Assembly (NCBI RefSeq): GCF_003992625.1
Contig: NZ_RZMW01000041.1
Location: forward strand, 179,276-243,275
Reading direction: 5' to 3'
DNA: 64,000 nucleotides
Source of the DNA: Pelagibacterium lentulum
GTDB taxonomy: Bacteria; Pseudomonadota; Alphaproteobacteria; Rhizobiales; Devosiaceae
Below, in pieces: positions 62,683-64,000 of this stretch (within the stretch, counting starts at the first letter, position 1; each line of letters opens with the position of its first letter). Under the pieces are notes generated by a model, which was not told the origin of the DNA, did no database searches, and saw only the letters and a program-made list of their open reading frames with translations. The translations under genes and the position numbers were made by a program.

Positions 62683-63390
62683 TCAAGCGGTCTTTCTTTC
62701 GGCAGCCGATCCCAAGGGGAAGAGGGAATGAACATGAAATGGCGCGCCGGGTTCGGGTTCGACAAACAGAGCCAGGCCATCAATCGCGAACGGGCGAGCC
62801 AGCAGCGGCCCGAACAGCGCCTCAAGTTCGACAGCGATCTTATCGCGTTCCTGAAGCGGCACCCTGTTTGAAAGAGTCATGTGGAAACGAAAAGATTCGA
62901 ACACATAAGGGTAGCCCCAATCGTGCAGGTTCTGCAATTCGGCCGGACTTAAGTGGTCCGGACTGCGCCGGGCAATATCGGCCTCGGTCAAAGGCGAGCG
63001 AAACTTTTCAAAACCGGAAACGACCTGCCCTGCAAACTGGTCGAGCGCTTCGTTCGTTTCGCTAGGTATGATTGCGAAAAAACCGCCCAGATTGCCGACA
63101 ACCATTTGAGGCACCTCAAACGGTTCACTTGCCGATGCAAATGCTTCCAGCGCCGCAACAAGCGAGGCCTCGGTTTCTTTTGCGGAAAGGCGGAAGGGCG
63201 CCTTGAGCGTGGCGTGAAAGCCGTAGCGACCCGGCGAACTGGTTATCCCGGCAACCTCCGCGGCTGACAGCTTGCCATGTGCTTTGTGTGCGATAGCCTC
63301 GCGTGAAAAAGCGTCGCGCCCCAACCATTGTGATGCGGTCCGGGTCAGCGCATCGGATGGACCGGGTGTGAAATAGATTGCATAGCGCAT
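62683..63390 (-). CDS. DUF1045 protein of the 2H phosphoesterase fold
   Basis: This 235-residue protein has two H-x-T/S motifs, GRYGFHATLKAPF (about 53-65) and SFRFHMTLSNRV (about 170-181). They form the 2H cyclic phosphoesterase active site. DUF1045 proteins occur in phn operons, and a cyclic ribose-phosphate phosphoesterase role after C-P lyase would fit. That is inference from context. Its stop lies 2 bp before the phnM start. Confidence 0.87.
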   Translation of the reverse strand: MRYAIYFTPGPSDALTRTASQWLGRDAFSREAIAHKAHGKLSAAEVAGITSSPGRYGFHATLKAPFRLSAKETEASLVAALEAFASASEPFEVPQMVVGNLGGFFAIIPSETNEALDQFAGQVVSGFEKFRSPLTEADIARRSPDHLSPAELQNLHDWGYPYVFESFRFHMTLSNRVPLQERDKIAVELEALFGPLLARPFAIDGLALFVEPEPGAPFHVHSLFPLGSAAERKTA

Positions 63391-63497
63391 GGTATTGTTG
63401 TCCGGAACGATGTGCGGTGCCTCCTGGGAGCTGCCGCTCTAGTTGATTTATGTGACGATAGCTTGACCGCTACTCTGCTTCGATCAGGCTTTTGTGG

Positions 63498-64000
63498 CTA
63501 ATGGGCCTGCTCACCGATATAGCGTTCGCGGATTTTCTTGGAAATCCAGTCGATGGCATAAACGCAGACCAGCACATTGAGCACAACGAAAGTCACCTGG
63601 TCAAAATAATTGGCCCGGAACCGCTCGATAATGATCATGCCCACGCCGCCAGCACCGACAAGCCCCAGAATGGTGGCGCTGCGGGTGCTCGATTCAAAGA
63701 AATAAAGCGATTGCGAAATAAAGACTGGCAGCACTTGTGGCAGATAGCCGTAACGCATGACCTTGATCGGCCCTGCCCCCGTTGCGCGAACGCCTTCGAC
63801 CTGCTTTCGGTCGATATTCTCCAGTGCTTCGGAATAGAGCTTTGAGAGCGTGCCCATGTCCGAGATGAAGATTGCCAATACGCCAGCCAGCGGGCCGAGC
63901 CCGACAGCGCGGACAAAAACAAGCCCCCACACAAGCTGATCGACGCCACGGAACACATCGAGGATGCGGCGCACGATCTGGCGCACGAAGGGTATGGGCA
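63498..64000 (-). CDS. phnE: Phosphonate ABC transporter permease PhnE, N-terminus cut by window edge
   Basis: The minus-strand frame is open to base 64000 (beginning PIPFVRQIVRRIL), so the gene starts outside. About 167 residues are visible. The BPD_transp_1 domain includes VGLGPLAGVLAIFISDMGTL, the EAA-like loop ENIDRKQVEGVRATGAG and GLVGAGGVGMIIIERFR, matching PhnE. GTG at 63986 could be read as a start, but the upstream codons continue the permease. It lies 107 bp upstream of DUF1045. Confidence 0.88.
   Translation of the reverse strand, partial: PIPFVRQIVRRILDVFRGVDQLVWGLVFVRAVGLGPLAGVLAIFISDMGTLSKLYSEALENIDRKQVEGVRATGAGPIKVMRYGYLPQVLPVFISQSLYFFESSTRSATILGLVGAGGVGMIIIERFRANYFDQVTFVVLNVLVCVYAIDWISKKIRERYIGEQAH

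Noticed and set aside
1-64000. tRNA, rRNA, insertion sequences, prophage, CRISPR array
   Set aside because: None was recognised by eye on either strand; a covariance-model and IS search would be needed to exclude small ones.

Overview
The window looks like chromosomal DNA from a free-living alphaproteobacterium of the Hyphomicrobiales, most like the Devosia/Pelagibacterium group. That is inference from gene content: a Cpa/Tad pilus locus, a glpSTPQV-type glycerol ABC operon, an hmu haem operon with RirA-type iron boxes, and SIS-type amino-sugar genes. No search was run. GC content is moderately high and codon use is even; the clearest exception is one small AT-rich pilin gene. I saw no rRNA, tRNA, insertion sequence, phage gene or CRISPR array.

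Layout from left to right. (1) 1-2860, minus strand: amino-sugar catabolism (nagA cut by the window edge, SIS-domain deaminase, GntR regulator), then a HAD hydrolase. (2) 3645-14102: Flp/Tad pilus locus. Two TadE-type pseudopilins and a small secretin-N-domain protein lie on the minus strand, divergent from two Flp pilins, cpaA, cpaB, cpaC, cpaE, cpaF, tadB and tadC. One pilin gene is only 56 codons. (3) 14137-17381: an NAD(P)-binding reductase divergent from an AraC regulator, a DoxX protein and an exported intradiol dioxygenase. (4) 17416-27701: complete glycerol module (glpR, divergent glpD-glpSTPQ-DUF2160-glpV, then glpK). (5) 27737-31643: a bufferin-type metal-peptide system (bufA, bufB, bufC, doxX) divergent from its ECF sigma factor and DUF1109 anti-sigma factor. 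Both promoters carry the same GTAACA / CGAAC elements. (6) 31789-34759: Na/Pi cotransporter, a decayed permease fragment and an SMP-30 lactonase.

(7) 34959-49337 is the most distinctive block. A LacI regulator precedes a heparinase II/III-like protein, a five-gene oligopeptide-type ABC importer, a DUF2264 protein, a D-2-hydroxyacid dehydrogenase, an unusual fusion of a left-handed beta-helix acyltransferase to a helical (possibly toroid) domain, and a ThuA protein. Short GCAA..TTGC palindromes recur upstream of the regulator, the heparinase gene and the transporter. I read this as an intracellular pathway for an imported oligosaccharide of unknown identity. (8) 49436-54381: DapA-family lyase/aldolase, FCD GntR regulator and a TRAP transporter; a shared TGTCGACA palindrome sits in both control regions. 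(9) 54446-60951: haem uptake, with a TonB receptor divergent from hemP-hmuSTUV; two TGA-N9-TCA boxes lie between them. (10) 60957-64000, minus strand: phosphonate genes phnN, phnM, a DUF1045 2H phosphoesterase and a phnE permease cut by the window edge.

Most modules are catabolic or uptake units with their own local regulator, and genes within them often overlap by 1-4 bp, which indicates translational coupling.
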